Of a stretch of DNA of 64,000 nucleotides, positions 27,985 to 38,670 are shown in pieces; the first letter of the stretch is position 1, and each line of letters starts with the position of its first letter. The position numbers and the translations under genes were made by a program. Source of the stretch: Sciurus carolinensis (taxonomy: Eukaryota > Chordata > Mammalia > Rodentia > Sciuridae); assembly GCF_902686445.1 (NCBI RefSeq), contig NC_062222.1, forward strand, positions 134,919,035 to 134,983,034, read 5' to 3'. Below the pieces are notes generated by a model. The model was not told the DNA's origin and did no database searches. It worked only from the letters and a program-made list of their open reading frames with translations.

Positions 27985-28220
27985 GCTGGGCACAGTGGCA
28001 CACGCTTATAATCCCAGTGGCTCAGGAGGCTGGGGCAGGAGGATTGCGAGTTCAAAGCCAGCCTCAGCAATGGTGAAGTGCTAAGCAACTCAGTGATACC
28101 CTGTCTCTAAATAAAATACAAAGTAGGGCTGGGGGTGTGGCTCAGTGGTCAAGTGTCCTGCATTCAATCCCTGGTACCAACAAACAAACAAACAAACAAA
28201 AAACTAAATAAATAAAAAAC
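27985..28220 (+). mobile_element. B1-dID composite SINE
   Basis: A 7SL-derived half (GCTGGGCACAGTGGCACACG, AATCCCAG, GCAGGAGGATTGCGAGTTCA, CCTGTCTCTAAAT) is followed at 28127 by an ID-like half (GGGCTGGGGGTGTGGCTCAG, TTCAATCCCTGGTACC) and an A-rich tail of AAAC and AAAT units. This dimer is typical of squirrels and relatives. It is antisense to STX18 and its tail ends about 13 bases from the 5' splice site of the exon at 28235-28323. Confidence 0.93.
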
Positions 28221-28234
28221 GAGAATAGCATTAC

Positions 28235-28323
28235 CATTTGTATTTCTTCTGGGGATAATTCATCTTCACCTTTGCCATCTCCCCAGGTTCCCAGCTGAGG
28301 TTCTGCTTCAGTCAGAATCTTTT
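28235..28323 (-). CDS. STX18: STX18 exon, residues 205(part)-234
   Basis: 89 nt: two bases completing Glu205, then KILTEAEPQLGTWGDGKG to LSPEEIQM. Acceptor TTAACAG, donor ATG|GTAATG, which is weak (T at +5). It encodes the acidic linker between the N-terminal helical domain and the SNARE motif. Two positions differ from human as recalled (ILAETQPEL there, ILTEAEPQL-like here). Confidence 0.96.
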
Positions 28324-28703
28324 CTGTTAAAAAATATAAAACAAAGAAACAACAAAAAAATGAAAACAGATAGAAGGCCAAATATTCATTTTAGCATAGG
28401 GTAACTCAGGATACAGGTGTATTACGAACAGGAGACTCAATGCAATCTTGCAGCTTTGCCTACATTCATCTGTTGGTTAATATGCAGCAATGTTTAGGAC
28501 TTAAATTGCGTGTGTGCGCATGCTCGCATGTAGGGCAGATGGGGGCAGTTTCAATATTGCACTGAATTCAGCAGTGGCTGCAGACTAAATGGACATTCTT
28601 CAGAACCAGTCTTTGTTAGTGCATTTCACTTTAAGACACACTCTCACACTAGAATTCTCCCCCCACTGTTAAGGGTTGCAATATATGAGTGCTTTCATTG
28701 GGG

Positions 28704-28745
28704 GAAAACAAACAAACAAAAATATATATATATACACACACACAC
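28704..28745. repeat. Compound simple repeat (AAAC)n-(AT)n-(AC)n
   Basis: AACAAACAAACAAA runs into ATATATATATAT and then ACACACACACAC. Simple-sequence tract. Confidence 0.85.
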
Positions 28746-28749
28746 GTTA

Positions 28750-29040
28750 CAGAGGAAATGATATGCTGTTTCCCAATTCTATTCCTCTCTACAGAGTCAC
28801 TGCTTTGATCCAGCCTCCTTGACTTTATCTAAGTGTATTCATACAGATATGTTTCTTGCACACCCCCCACAACCAGAAATACACTCTCTTGTGTGGCAGT
28901 GGCTCACTCTTCACAGATATCAACAATAACATATTGTTCCCAAACTTGCTTTTCAGATTTATTAATGCATTTTGGTGATCACTTTGGATCAGTTCAAATA
29001 GCTTGACTTCAAACTGCTGCATAATATTCCATTGTAAGGA
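28750..29040 (-). mobile_element. Possible old L1-like LINE fragment
   Basis: The right end GCTGCATAATATTCCATTGT is the antisense of the L1 ORF2 C-terminal 'TMEYY' region also seen at about 1650. The remaining sequence is too diverged to align by eye. Confidence 0.4.
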
Positions 29041-29047
29041 TACAAGA

Positions 29048-29257
29048 GTTTTTTTGTTGTTGTTTATATTTATAGTTCTGGGGATTGAATCCAGGGCCTT
29101 TCATATGCTTGGCAAATGGTCTACCACTCAGGTACACCCCTAGCCCTTCTTATTTTGAGACAGGGTCTCGCTAAATTGCCCAGGCTGGCCTCCAATTTGG
29201 GTTCCTTCTGCCTTAGCCTCCTGAGTAGCTGGGGTCACAGGCACGCATGTCTGACTG
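29048..29257 (-). mobile_element. B1-dID composite SINE (antisense)
   Basis: A T-rich head, then TGGGGATTGAATCCAGGGCC and CTACCACTCAGGTACACCCC (ID half), then TTTTGAGACAGGGTCTCGCT and CCTTAGCCTCCTGAGTAGCT (B1-like half). The flanks share GGATACA (left GGATACAAGAG, right GGATACAGTTGAG), a probable target-site duplication. Confidence 0.92.
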
Positions 29258-30699
29258 GATACAGTTGAGGTCACTGTTAACTCCGCTGGTAAACCTTCAG
29301 TCAGGTCAGTTTTCACTAGTGCAATAGCACCATGTGCCCCCTGGAGTACTTCTCCAAGACAGGTGCCTGGCCACAGAACTGCTGAATAGGAGGGATGCAG
29401 TCTGACCTAGAGAACTTTCTGATCATGGTTGGATAAGGAATGGCGGCTCCCTGATGAAGCTCAGTGAGGATGCAGGCTCCAAGAAAGGCCTGCCGCCAGC
29501 ACGGCGCTGGCGAGATCTGCGGGTCATGAATGGGGCCAGCAGACGGCAGTGAAAGGGCAGGACTGCTCCTCCGTGGGGACAGACATGGGGCCTCTGCCTC
29601 CAAAGGTTACTGAGGGAGTCTCGGCAGTGCCTCTCGGCTTGCCATCAACTCCAAGGTACTACTTCCTTTCGCTTTCCTCCTCAACCTCAGTCAATTTCCT
29701 GAAGCTGATCTCAGTCCCATGAGATGAGCAGAAGCTCAGGGTCTTCTGACAGGAAAAGGACATCATAACAGCAGCAGGCTGGAGACAGCTGACCAGGCAT
29801 GAAAGATGTGGTTGTCACTGGGAAGACATCTTCACAAAAAACCTCTACTTCCACCATGACAGTGCAGGAAAACCTGTTTTTGCCACACCTGTCATTACAG
29901 GAAAATGTATTTATAATGCCTTGCTGAAAGCAGCTTCACACACTGAGCTACTGTTCCCCTGAGATGGCATCCTCTGGCAGGGGACCTGCCCTTTCCACCC
30001 ACCCTGCTCCATCCCTAGGAACTTGCTGTCTCCTGCCTATCTTCATCACGGTGTCCATTTCAAGCTTCTTTTTTCTTTAAGATAAGAATACTAAAAGCAA
30101 AAACACATAAACCTTGTTCATATCTGCACCAAGCGTGGACTAGCTCTAAGCTAGGATGTGGTCAACAGAACCCATGCTTAGAGCATGTTCGATTCCGTGG
30201 CATCTGAAGCCTTGCCCTGCTGCTCCGTGGCGCCCAGAGTGGAGCCGTACAGAAGCTTGGTCTAGTGTTCGAGGCCTGCTGCCGTTTGGCCCAGCCCACC
30301 ATTCAACCTTAACACCCCTGCTTTTGGTTCTCCCCATCCCCTCTTTCTCGCAGATGTATCCAGGCCGGTGGCTACAAACTGCCTGTTTCTCGGGACACTG
30401 CCCCGCCCCCAAGTCCCCAGCCCTGAGCTTTTCCTGCTCACTCCAACAGACTCACGGACGCGCTGTTTCCCCCGTGCATCCAATGGGCACCTTAGGAAGC
30501 ATGCCGGCCACCGTTCTGGTTCATCCCCGCTCGCCTGAGCCTCACTGCCAAACCCTGGCTCTAGCCCCGCTCACCGCAGGCAGCAAGGCCACCTTCCACC
30601 TGCTGCTGCACTGTGGCCTCCCCAGTGGCTGACGCTATCTTGTGCCTGGGCTGCTGCAAGACTCCTGGCCCATCTGTCTGCCTCCATTGTTAACAGCAG

Positions 30700-30800
30700 T
30701 CACAGGGCTTTGAGGACCTGACCCAGACCATGTCGTGCTGTAGCCTCAAACCCTCCAGCGGCTTCTTACCGTGCTTCAATTCAAAGCCCGATTCTGCCAC
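30700..30800 (+). repeat. L2 LINE relic (tentative)
   Basis: 'ctcaaaccctccagcggctt' followed by CTTACC and CAATTCAAAGCC resembles the L2 block AAACCCTCCAGTGGCTTCCCATC...AGAGTAAAAGCC. Short and diverged. Confidence 0.4.
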
Positions 30801-30854
30801 CGAACACGGGGCTCTGCCTGGCCCTGCTCTGCACTCTCCCGCGGTCCTGGCAGG

Positions 30855-31150
30855 TGTGAGGTGGGTCTTCGCTGTGGCTGTCATTTGCATTTCCCTGATA
30901 ACTAAGCATGTTGAGCACCTCTTAATGTGCTTACTGGCCACCTGTAGATATTTCTTTAAGAAACGTAAAAACTTTTGCTGATTTTTAACCAGGTAGTCTT
31001 TGTAGTACTGAGTTGTAAAGAGTTCTTTCTACATTCTGGATATAAAAGCACCTTATCAGAGACATGATTTGCAAATACTTTTGCCCATTCTGTGGATTGT
31101 CTTTACTTTCTTGATGATGTCCTTTGAAGCATGAAAGATTTTAGCTCCAG
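30855..31150 (-). mobile_element. L1 LINE fragment (antisense, ORF2 3' region)
   Basis: 'gtcatttgcatttccctgat' then AACTAAGCATGTTGAGCACC, 'gagttctttctacattctgg' and 'acttttgcccattctgtgga' follow the antisense of L1 ORF2. Diverged and without a usable frame. Confidence 0.8.
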
Positions 31151-32099
31151 TGACCACCACTAATCTCCCCACGTTCCTGAAATGTGGGTACTACTATTCC
31201 CATTTTTAAACTGGGAAAACTGACGCTCGGAGTGCCGTTGGTGCTCTCCCTGAAGGCCAGGAGGGGTGGCTTAGACAGGAGATGGCCTCATGCTGACACG
31301 GACTTGAAAGACAAAGCGTAAAGCATGAAGAGCAGCGTTCTTCACTGTGACCACTTACTTCCTGCCACCCAGGGGCCTCTGATTCCTCTTTCGATCAGGA
31401 ACACACTCCACAGTAAGGAAAAGCACTCAGCTTCCAGACAGACTCATGCGTGCGTGCAGTTTTCCAAGCCATATTTACTGAGGCCTCCTGTGGCTGAGTC
31501 TTACTCTGGTGCTAGGGGTACAGGAATGAGCAAGATGTAGACGCTCCTGCCCTTGGGGACTTCCGGGTAGCAGGGGAGACAGGTAATAAGAACACAAAGA
31601 ATACTGCTGGGAGGAAGAGCAGGGCAGACAGACAGGAAGTACCAGGAAGAGGAAGTCCTTCCTTCTCTTCCTACTGACCTTCACTCCTTGTGAATCCAGC
31701 CTGTCTCAAGGGACCAATGCTGTCTACATCCCTGTCCCTGGCCCCTGGACTTGTGGGCCCAATTTCCTGCTCAACATCTCCACCAGGCATCCCACATCCA
31801 CATGCCCCTCACCAAGTTCCTGACCAATCCTGCTCTTCTAGAGTCCTCTGTGGCTCAGTGAGGGCAGCTCTTTTCTTCCAGATGCCGCCTTGTGCCCGGG
31901 GTCCTTTCAAGACGCCCGGCATTCTACCACTCGTCCCAGGGCCCTGCCTCCATGCTCCGTGCTGCCCACCACTGCCTTGCGGCTGGTGGCTCTAGAAGCC
32001 TCCTAGCCACCTGTGTCTGTCCCTGCTGCCCAGCATTCCATATCAACAGGACAACCAGAGGAATCCAGTGAGATGTAGTCAAGTGTGACAATCCTCTGA

Positions 32100-32370
32100 G
32101 CAGATCTGCTCATGGCTTCCTGTCTGACTTAGCAAAAGTACAGTCTCTCTGTGGCCTACAGGCCCCCAGGACCAAGTCCCCAGCACCTTCCTGGTCCATG
32201 TCCCTCTGCTCTCCTCGCTTCTCCAGCCCTGGGTGCTCAGCAGCCACACAAGACACACCCCCGTTCTGGGGCCATGGGGCTCACTCCTCAGGTCCTAACT
32301 GAAATGTCAAGGTTTGCACCTCTGGGACAAGCCACACCACAGACCTGTTTCCACAGCATGCACCATAATT
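32100..32370 (+). repeat. L2-like LINE relic
   Basis: ATGGCTTCCTGTCTGACTTA, AAAGTACAGTCTCT, GGCCTACAGGCCCC and CTCTGCTCTCCTCGC follow the order of the L2 3' region. Diverged; edges rough. Confidence 0.5.
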
Positions 32371-33136
32371 TACAGTAGCCACCATCTGCTTCCCACGGGG
32401 CTGAAGGAGCGGTGCTGATTTGGTGCTCCCCACTGTATCCCTAACAGTATCCCCACGCTGCTCACTCCCACGCCCCTAGACCCACGAATGAATTGGCACC
32501 TCGCACAATAAGCAGCGTGGGCCTGGGGCCCAGCAGAGGCAGACGGGCTATAGGTCTGCACGGGAGACCCTGGGTCCCAAGTCTGTCTGGCTGTCCTCAC
32601 TCTCACCTGTCCTCAGGGTATTTCTTGAATACATGAGTGAAGAGTAGATGTGGATGCTACGTGCGGCCTGAGTAAATTTAGTAATGGCGCCTGTATACAC
32701 TACCTTTCGGGAAGCAGTGCCCATGATTTCATGGAAACAGGAGGCACCCTGAGCCCCCACCTGTGGAGTCAGGGCAGCTGCCACCCAGAAGTGGGCTCAG
32801 GTCTGCCAACAGCGTGGCCCATGCAGAAGCGGTGCTGCCCTTTCTTGGTGTTGGACAGCGTGGGTTATACAATCTCCTTCAACTCGTTTCCTCACATTTG
32901 AAATGCTGACAATAACACACACCTCAGAAGACCTAGTACCAACCAGGTCTTCAACATGCCCAGCAAGTGCCTGCTACCTCAGGGGGTTCACGAATGCTTG
33001 TCTCCTGGCCAGTCCCTGCCAGAAGCTGTTCTGAACTAGAGAGGAACTGTGGCACTGTCCCGGCTTCTGGAGCCACGGCATAGACTGAATGTTCTTGCTT
33101 GTAAAAGCAAGGAATAAGTGAGTTGGAGAGGCAGCT

Positions 33137-33295
33137 TGAGTAACAGATCTGGGCACAAATCCTGCAGCTGCCAGTTACGAGCTCTTACCTTGGACAAGCC
33201 ACCCAGCCTCTCTGTGCCTTTTAGGGGGCTACTCTGAAAAAAGAGAGGCTCATGGAACCCACCTGCAGAGGGTGGCTGTGAGGATGACAGTCACG
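33137..33295 (+). repeat. MIR SINE
   Basis: GGGCACAAATCCTGCAGCTG, CAGTTACGAGCTCTTACCTT, GGACAAGCCACCCAGCCTCT and GTGAGGATGAC are the MIR landmarks in order. Confidence 0.75.
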
Positions 33296-33930
33296 CCTGT
33301 ACTCACCTCCCAAGACAGGGGACCATGACAGAGGAAGCAAAGGTGCCCATCTCTTGGCCCTGCACGCCCCTGCCTGCGAGTCACACGGGGTGGACACCTC
33401 TGTGATAGAGTGCACTAAACTGGTGTGCCCTGCACGGGCTGCGTAGACTGGACACAGAATGAAGATGGCCACGACGACAGCATGTGTGTCCCTTAGTTAC
33501 AGACTCTACGGGGTCTCCATAAAGCCTAAAAAGTCCCAGGGGCCCTAGTGTCCGTGAAGACAAGAAGCACAGGAACCCACACTTGCACTTTGTCTGCTGG
33601 CTGGACCGGTCACGGAAGCCCCTGAGAGCACAAGCTCACCCCGGCAAGATGGTGCTGAGGACACAGGGTTCTGCTCTGGGGAGCAGCACCCCGCCCCCAG
33701 GCCCGTAGTAGAGCCCAGACAGTTGCCGGGTCCATTGCACCAGGTCCCTGGCAGTGCAGCTGCAGCAGGACTTGCAGCTGGATGCTAGCTCCGAGGTGGA
33801 CTGGATGGCTCCTCTCAGCCAACTGTGGACGGTCGGAAACCACCCCCAGCTCCAGCCTTCCTTTGTCCCACTCCCACTCTCGCCAGCATCATGGGGGGGA
33901 GGCGGGCAAGGCTTTGATTCCAACTCATAC

Positions 33931-34046
33931 CTGGATACTCTTCAGGGGCAAGTTTCTCTTCAGAGTCTTTTGAAGGATTCTGTGAAACTTTCTCAGGAGA
34001 TGTTGATTCTCTTGTCTTGGTATTTGGTTCTGGTTCCAGTTTAGAT
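33931..34046 (-). CDS. STX18: STX18 exon, residues 166(part)-205(part)
   Basis: 116 nt. The first base completes Leu166; then SKLEPEPNTKTRESTSPEKV, followed by SQNPSKDSEE and KLAPEEYP, and a final G. Acceptor TTTTCAG, donor CAG|GTATGA. It is a hydrophilic Ser/Glu/Lys/Pro-rich, probably unstructured linker. This is the least conserved exon seen: by recall, human reads VSQSPSKDSEENPATEERPEK where this sequence has N, K, L, P and Y changes. Length is unchanged. Confidence 0.96.
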
Positions 34047-34416
34047 CTGAAAACAATAATTGTTTTCTGTAAAGCCCACGTTACCCTTTTGAACAACAGA
34101 AGAGTCACGTGTGACCCCTGCACTTTTGCTCTGTGTCCCTCTACTCAGAAGAGTCACGCCTCATGGACCAGTGCTATCTGGACACACCTCTAGGGCACCT
34201 GTAGAGAGGTACAGGCATGGCTGCCTCGGGCAGGGGCTGTGCACCCTGTGTTCCCAGCCACAGCATGGGAGCCGCAGCAGCAGTGGGCTGCAGTCTGCAA
34301 TGACCCCCTGATGGACACCACACTTAATGACTGGGCAGTGAAGGCCTACCTTCAACAAACCCAAAGCTGGATGTTCACTAATCCACTAGTTTTACACTAA
34401 TTCAAAAGCCCTGCTG

Positions 34417-34417
34417 A

Positions 34418-34472
<55 letters not shown>

Positions 34473-34505
34473 CACAGACACATATATATGTGTCTGTGTG
34501 TATAT
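34417..34505. repeat. (TA)n microsatellite with a perfect 28-bp palindrome
   Basis: About 50 bases of alternating TA run into CATATACACAGACACATATA and its mirror complement. Bases 34472-34499 are a perfect palindrome (half-site ACACAGACACATAT). The whole region is self-complementary. Confidence 0.93.
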
Positions 34506-34867
34506 AGTAGAAACATGATTTTGACCCATATTACACACAGGCATATAAGTAACACTTAAAATAATCATGAAAGTACAAGTCTTTTAGTACCTCCTAGATG
34601 GAACCATCTTGTTTCAGGAACCAAGACCTCTGCACTTCCTTCTTGGAAGTGCACTTCTCTTCCCACAAGGAGTCTAGACCTTTTCCACCCACAGGGCACA
34701 GCCACACCCAACCCACCTCAGGACCCTTCTCGCTCCTCTGCACCTGCCTGCTTCCTCTGAAGCAGGGATCAGTCTGTGGTGACATTGTCATTTGCCTGAC
34801 ATCCGTGAGAGCAGCCCTTTGCCTCAACGAGTCACGTTTGCTGCTTAGCCCTGGATCCTGGCATTCA

Positions 34868-35250
34868 GTGCTCCCTGTGGTCTGCATGAGGGTCCCCCAA
34901 AGGCCTACGGGTCGAAGGCCTAATCCCCAGGCTGTAGCACTGCTGAAAGACGTGGGAACCTCTAAAAGGTGAGACCTAGTGGGAAGCACTCAAGTCACTG
35001 GTACATGCACTTGAAGGGGATAGTGGGACCTTGGTTCCTTCCTGTTTCTCTTCACTTCCAGGCTGCCATGAGGTGAACAGACCTCCTCTGCCACGAGCTC
35101 CTGACGTGATGTACTGTGCCACCCACGCCCAAAGCAAGAGGGCTAAGTGACCAATACCTCTAAAACCATGAGCCAAAATAAACGTTTTCTCCTTTTAAAT
35201 TGATTATCTCAGGTATTTTGTCAGTAACAGAAAACTGATATAAGTATATG
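34868..35250 (+). mobile_element. MaLR-type LTR (ERVL-MaLR/MLT-like)
   Basis: Begins near TGTGGTCTGCATGAGGGTCC with CCCCAAAGGCCTACGGGTCG and AATCCCCAGGCTGTAGCACT. It continues GGTGAGACCTAGTGGGAAGC, CTGCCATGAGGTGAACAGAC and 'aaccatgagccaaaataaac', and ends GGTATTTTGTCAGTAACAGA. That order and the AATAAA-containing end match mammalian MaLR LTRs. No internal sequence, so a solo LTR. Confidence 0.75.
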
Positions 35251-35454
35251 TTGAATAAACGAATATTTTTACAAATACCAGTAAATGGCTAGTAAGAGAA
35301 AACTTTTGGTTATGAAACAACAGGCCTTACAACAACTTTATGTAACACTATGAAAATTACATGCAGAGTGCTAAGATGATCTGTGATGAATTCCATGTTG
35401 CCAGGCAGACTGCGAATAAGGGAACAATGGAAATGTGTGAGGGTCTTACTAATG

Positions 35455-35665
35455 CCGGCTAATGTTTACTGAAGGCTTATTATATACTGGTCATTTTTCT
35501 AACAAGCACTTTACATGGATAAATGTATTCCATTCAAAAACATCTAAGCAAAGTACTAGTAATAATGACCTTTTCATAAAGAAGGAAACCGAGGCCTGTG
35601 GAAATCTGGACACTCATATGGGTCACAAAGCAGATGGCTGGTTTGGGACAGAACCTCAGGGGACC
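35455..35665 (+). repeat. MIR-family SINE
   Basis: 'tttactgaaggcttattata', CAAGCACTTTACATGG, 'gaaggaaaccgaggcctgtg', then a CACAAAGCAGATGGCTGG block. This is the MIR/MIR3 layout. Confidence 0.65.
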
Positions 35666-35699
35666 TAGTCTGGAGTTCACACTATGTCAATTCACTGAG

Positions 35700-36890
35700 A
35701 AAAAGAAAGTCTGTTTAACAAACATTGTTGGAATGAGTGGGTATTTGTAAAGAATAAAATAAGCTTCAACCCCATTTCACTCCATCAAAAAAATAATCTG
35801 ACATACATGGTAGACCTAAACATCCCACCAAGTCAGAAAGATTCTAGAAGAAAGCATAAAAGAATATTTTAGCGACCTCAAGGCAGACAAAGCAAAAATT
35901 CCAAAAATTTGACTTTCTCAAAATTATGTTTCTACTTATCCAAGGTATCATTAAGAACACAAAGAGATAAACCACAGTACAGGAAAAAATATTTGGAACA
36001 CATATCTGACCAAGGACTTAAACATACAATATATAAGAACTCCTATACAAATCAACAAAAGGACAGATAATTCAATAAGAAATGGGTCAAATACTGCTAC
36101 ACAAGGTGCATGCCTCTTAATCCCAGTGACTCAGGAGGCTGAGGCAGGAGGATTGCAAATTTGAGGCCAGCCCTAGCAACTTAATGAGACACTATGTAAC
36201 ACTATGCCTCAAAGTTAAAAAACAAACAAATAAAAAAGACTAGGATGTGGTTCAGTGGTAAAGCGTACCTGGGTTCAATTCCCAGTACCTCGTCCCCCCC
36301 CCAAAAAAAAGGAAAAGTAAAAGAGGGGGAGCAGAGTGGGTAGGACAGATGCTTCAGGAAAAAAAAAATACAAATGGTGGATAAACCATGAAAAGGTGAG
36401 CCAGTGAGAAAGCACTACGCGCCCACTGGGACCGCTTAACAATCAGCCCCTAGTTGTGGTGAGGACGCGGTGGACCTGGAGCGTATGCAAGCGCACACTG
36501 CTAGAAGGTATGTAAATGGTGTTACTGTTTTGGAAAATTTCTTAAATTTAAGAAACATCTCCACTGTGGCAGAGCAACCCACTTTTAGGTTTTTGTCCAA
36601 GAGAAATGAAAAGATGCATCCACATGGAGGTCTGCAAAAGAGTGTTCACGGCAGCCTTAGCCAAGAAACGGAAGTGACCCGGGAGCTGCCAACAGGAGAA
36701 GGGTTGGGCGGCTGTGGCGTGCACACCACACAGCATGGCCAGCAGTGAAGGACGAGTTCCTGACAGGCAGCGGGAGACCTAAGAGGCACGACACGGCTCA
36801 GGCAAATCTGTTCAAGAACAAACGAGACTGAGTCCACAGTTCGTATTGTGTGTACATGTAATTACGAAATTTAATACTTGCTACCTAACA
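35700..36890 (+). mobile_element. L1 LINE fragment interrupted by a SINE
   Basis: 35700-36095 follows L1 ORF2 sense text (TTGACTTTCTCAAAATTATG, GGAAAAAATATTTGGAACAC, ATATCTGACCAAGGACTTAA, AATATATAAGAACTCCTATA, AAATGGGTCAAATA). After the SINE it resumes (GTTGTGGTGAGGACGCGGTG, CACACTGCTAGAAGGTATGT, 'aagagaaatgaaaagatgca', TTCACGGCAGCCTTAGCCAA). Old, frame-broken copy. Confidence 0.85.
36098..36310 (+). mobile_element. B1-dID composite SINE
   Basis: GTGCATGCCTCTTAATCCCA, CTGAGGCAGGAGGATTGCAA, CACTATGCCTCAAAG (B1-like) then AGGATGTGGTTCAGTGGTAA, GGGTTCAATTCCCAGTACCT (ID-like), and a C-run/A-run tail. Inserted in the surrounding L1. Confidence 0.9.
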
Positions 36891-37009
36891 ATTTACCTCA
36901 AACATTGCTAAAAATAATTTAGCAACCTGACACATTAGCCAATTTTAAAACCAGCTTAAAATAAGACATCCATCAACCAGAATTTTCAAGGTTTTTTTCC
37001 CAGTTATTA

Positions 37010-37160
37010 AAGTGGCCTAACAGTTCTCTGCCTGTTTTCCCATCTGTAAAATGGGGCTCTAAGAGTATCTTTCTTGTCCAGTTCCTTGTTTATTTGCAAG
37101 TGCTTCCTTAGCACAGTCAACAGCACGCAGTAAGAACTCAGAATGTCAGGTATTACTGCT
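37010..37160 (+). repeat. MIR SINE
   Basis: 'tttcccatctgtaaaatggg' GCTC, AGCACAGTCAACAGCACGCA, GTAAGAACTCAGAATGTCAG: clear MIR 3' half. Confidence 0.75.
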
Positions 37161-37609
37161 ACTGTTACCTGCTGCGGCTGCTGTCATCACTGTGGAAGCA
37201 GAAATGGCAGAGTAGTTTGATAAAAACAAATTTCTTGTGAAGTTCTAAAGAAATATGCATTGGCCACACACCCGTTGGCAAGGTGCAGACCATCAGAGGA
37301 AGAGAAGTGATGAAATCCAGACGAGTTGAGTGATCTGTATAAGCGACTCAGAAGGGTCTTCCACCACTGGCCACACTAGCTGCTGACCCCTAGGCTGGTG
37401 CCACAGGGGCGAGATCTGGAGGAGTTTTGATAGACCAGCAGGAGAGAGGTGTGGGCATAGCCTTCTCCTTGGCCACGGTGCTCAGCAGCTGACCTGCTGC
37501 CCTTGAAGGCTGCCTTGGTCATCAGGTTCCTCCAGCAATTCCACAGACCCCCACACCTGGAGACTGGGTCCTTAAGTCACTGGCTAAGTGCCACGAAAAA
37601 GACAGATTT

Positions 37610-37720
37610 AGAAGTGGGGTTTGGAGACAACAAGGGCTTGATTCTAGCCTACCACTTGTCTGCTGTGTGACCCTGCTTCAATCCTCTTGCTCTGAGTTTT
37701 CTTCATCTGTAAAACCAAGA
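37610..37720 (+). repeat. MIR SINE
   Basis: GGGTTTGGAGACAACAAGGG, TTGATTCTAGCCTACCACTT, GCTGTGTGACCCTGCTTCAA, CTTCATCTGTAAAACC: MIR order. Confidence 0.75.
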
Positions 37721-38394
37721 AAAGCCACCCTTCTCAAAGGGGTGTGCAAAGAGGAAACAAGATCACCCATGAAAAAGGGCCTGCGGCTCACCTCTCAGCG
37801 CTCAGCCTTGGTTTCCTCATCAGTAAAGTGGGGCTCACTGTGGCTTTCTCACGTTAACTTCTTGACATTGAGAAACCTGCTTCTCGATAGCCTTCCACTT
37901 TCACTCTGCCACTCGAAGTTGTTGCAAAGACTAACACAGATTTTAATAGTACCATGTGAAATGTAAGGGTTTTATAAACTCCTACTATTATTTCACAGCA
38001 TAGAAATTATCTTCACTTAGTCAAGATCATGAAAAAGGGATAAAATTTTGCCAGGCACGGGGCAGAAAGATCTTCTAGGCATAGGGAATCTAGGTGGAAT
38101 GCTGGGTTGCAGGGTAGCATTTAACTCTGGAGAATTGTGTGGCTCTTTCTAATGCAGAATTACTTCATTTTCCTATTAGACACAAGAGAGTTACAGTTGC
38201 TTCATGCCCTCCCCTTCAAGTATCATTTAAAAAATTTCCATTCTAATGTATGAAATGGTTATTTCTTGGTTCTTAAAAATTTCACTATGAAACAATTACA
38301 TGCAGCAAGGAGGTACAGTACTTAGGGCCCCCTTTTTCCTGAACCCTCAAGAAGTAGACTGCCAACCTGTGCTTCTTTACTGTTAGCTAATTTT

Positions 38395-38670
38395 TCCCCA
38401 GTACTGGGCATCGGACCTAAGGGTGTGTGCTACCACAGAGCTATACTCATATCCCTTTTTTTTTTCTTTTTACTTAAAAAGGTTTTTTTATTGGTTCTTT
38501 TTAGTTATACATGACAGTAGAATCCATTTTGATAAAATTATACAAACATGGCCCCCATTCCTTTTTATTTTTTATTCTGAAACAATATTGCTAAGTTGTC
38601 CAGGCTGGCCTTGAACTTGAGATCCTCCTGCCTCAGCCTCCAGAGTCCCTGGGACTATAGGGACACACTA
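38395..38670 (-). mobile_element. B1-dID SINE (antisense), split by an L1 tail
   Basis: Left part CCCCAGTACTGGGCATCGGA and TACCACAGAGCTATACTCAT is an ID half. Right part 'tattctgaaacaatattgct', GTCCAGGCTGGCCTTGAACT and CTGCCTCAGCCTCCAGAGTC is the B1-like half. The two are separated by about 110 bases of other repeat. Confidence 0.85.
38454..38562 (-). mobile_element. Nested 3'-end L1 fragment
   Basis: A T-rich run then TTATTGGTTCTTTTTAGTTA, TACATGACAGTAGAATCCAT and AAAATTATACAAACATGG. I recognise this as a repeated 3'-terminal L1 sequence of squirrel genomes. It sits between the two halves of a B1-dID SINE and so inserted later. Confidence 0.65.

Larger units (their letters stand above)
20778..28234 (-). 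other. STX18: STX18 intron (7.5 kb)
   Basis: Holds a MIR (about 23228-23410), a CA microsatellite (23562-23600), a MIR (about 26705-26890), a solo LTR (27119-27684), an ID SINE scrap (27683-27726) and a B1-dID SINE (27985-28220). It also holds the exon-like segment at 24197-24325. The rest is unique-looking, without recognised genes. Confidence 0.85.
28324..33930 (-). other. STX18: STX18 intron (5.6 kb)
   Basis: Contains a possible L1-like piece (28750-29040) split by a B1-dID SINE (29048-29257), an L1 fragment (30855-31150), L2-like relics (30700-30800, 32100-32370) and a MIR (33137-33295). No exon recognised. Confidence 0.85.

Noticed and set aside
29040..29260. A tandem array or CRISPR-like repeat suspected from recurring GAGACAGGGTCT and CTCAGCCTCC blocks across the window
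   Set aside because: These are dispersed copies of the B1-dID SINE, not regularly spaced repeats.
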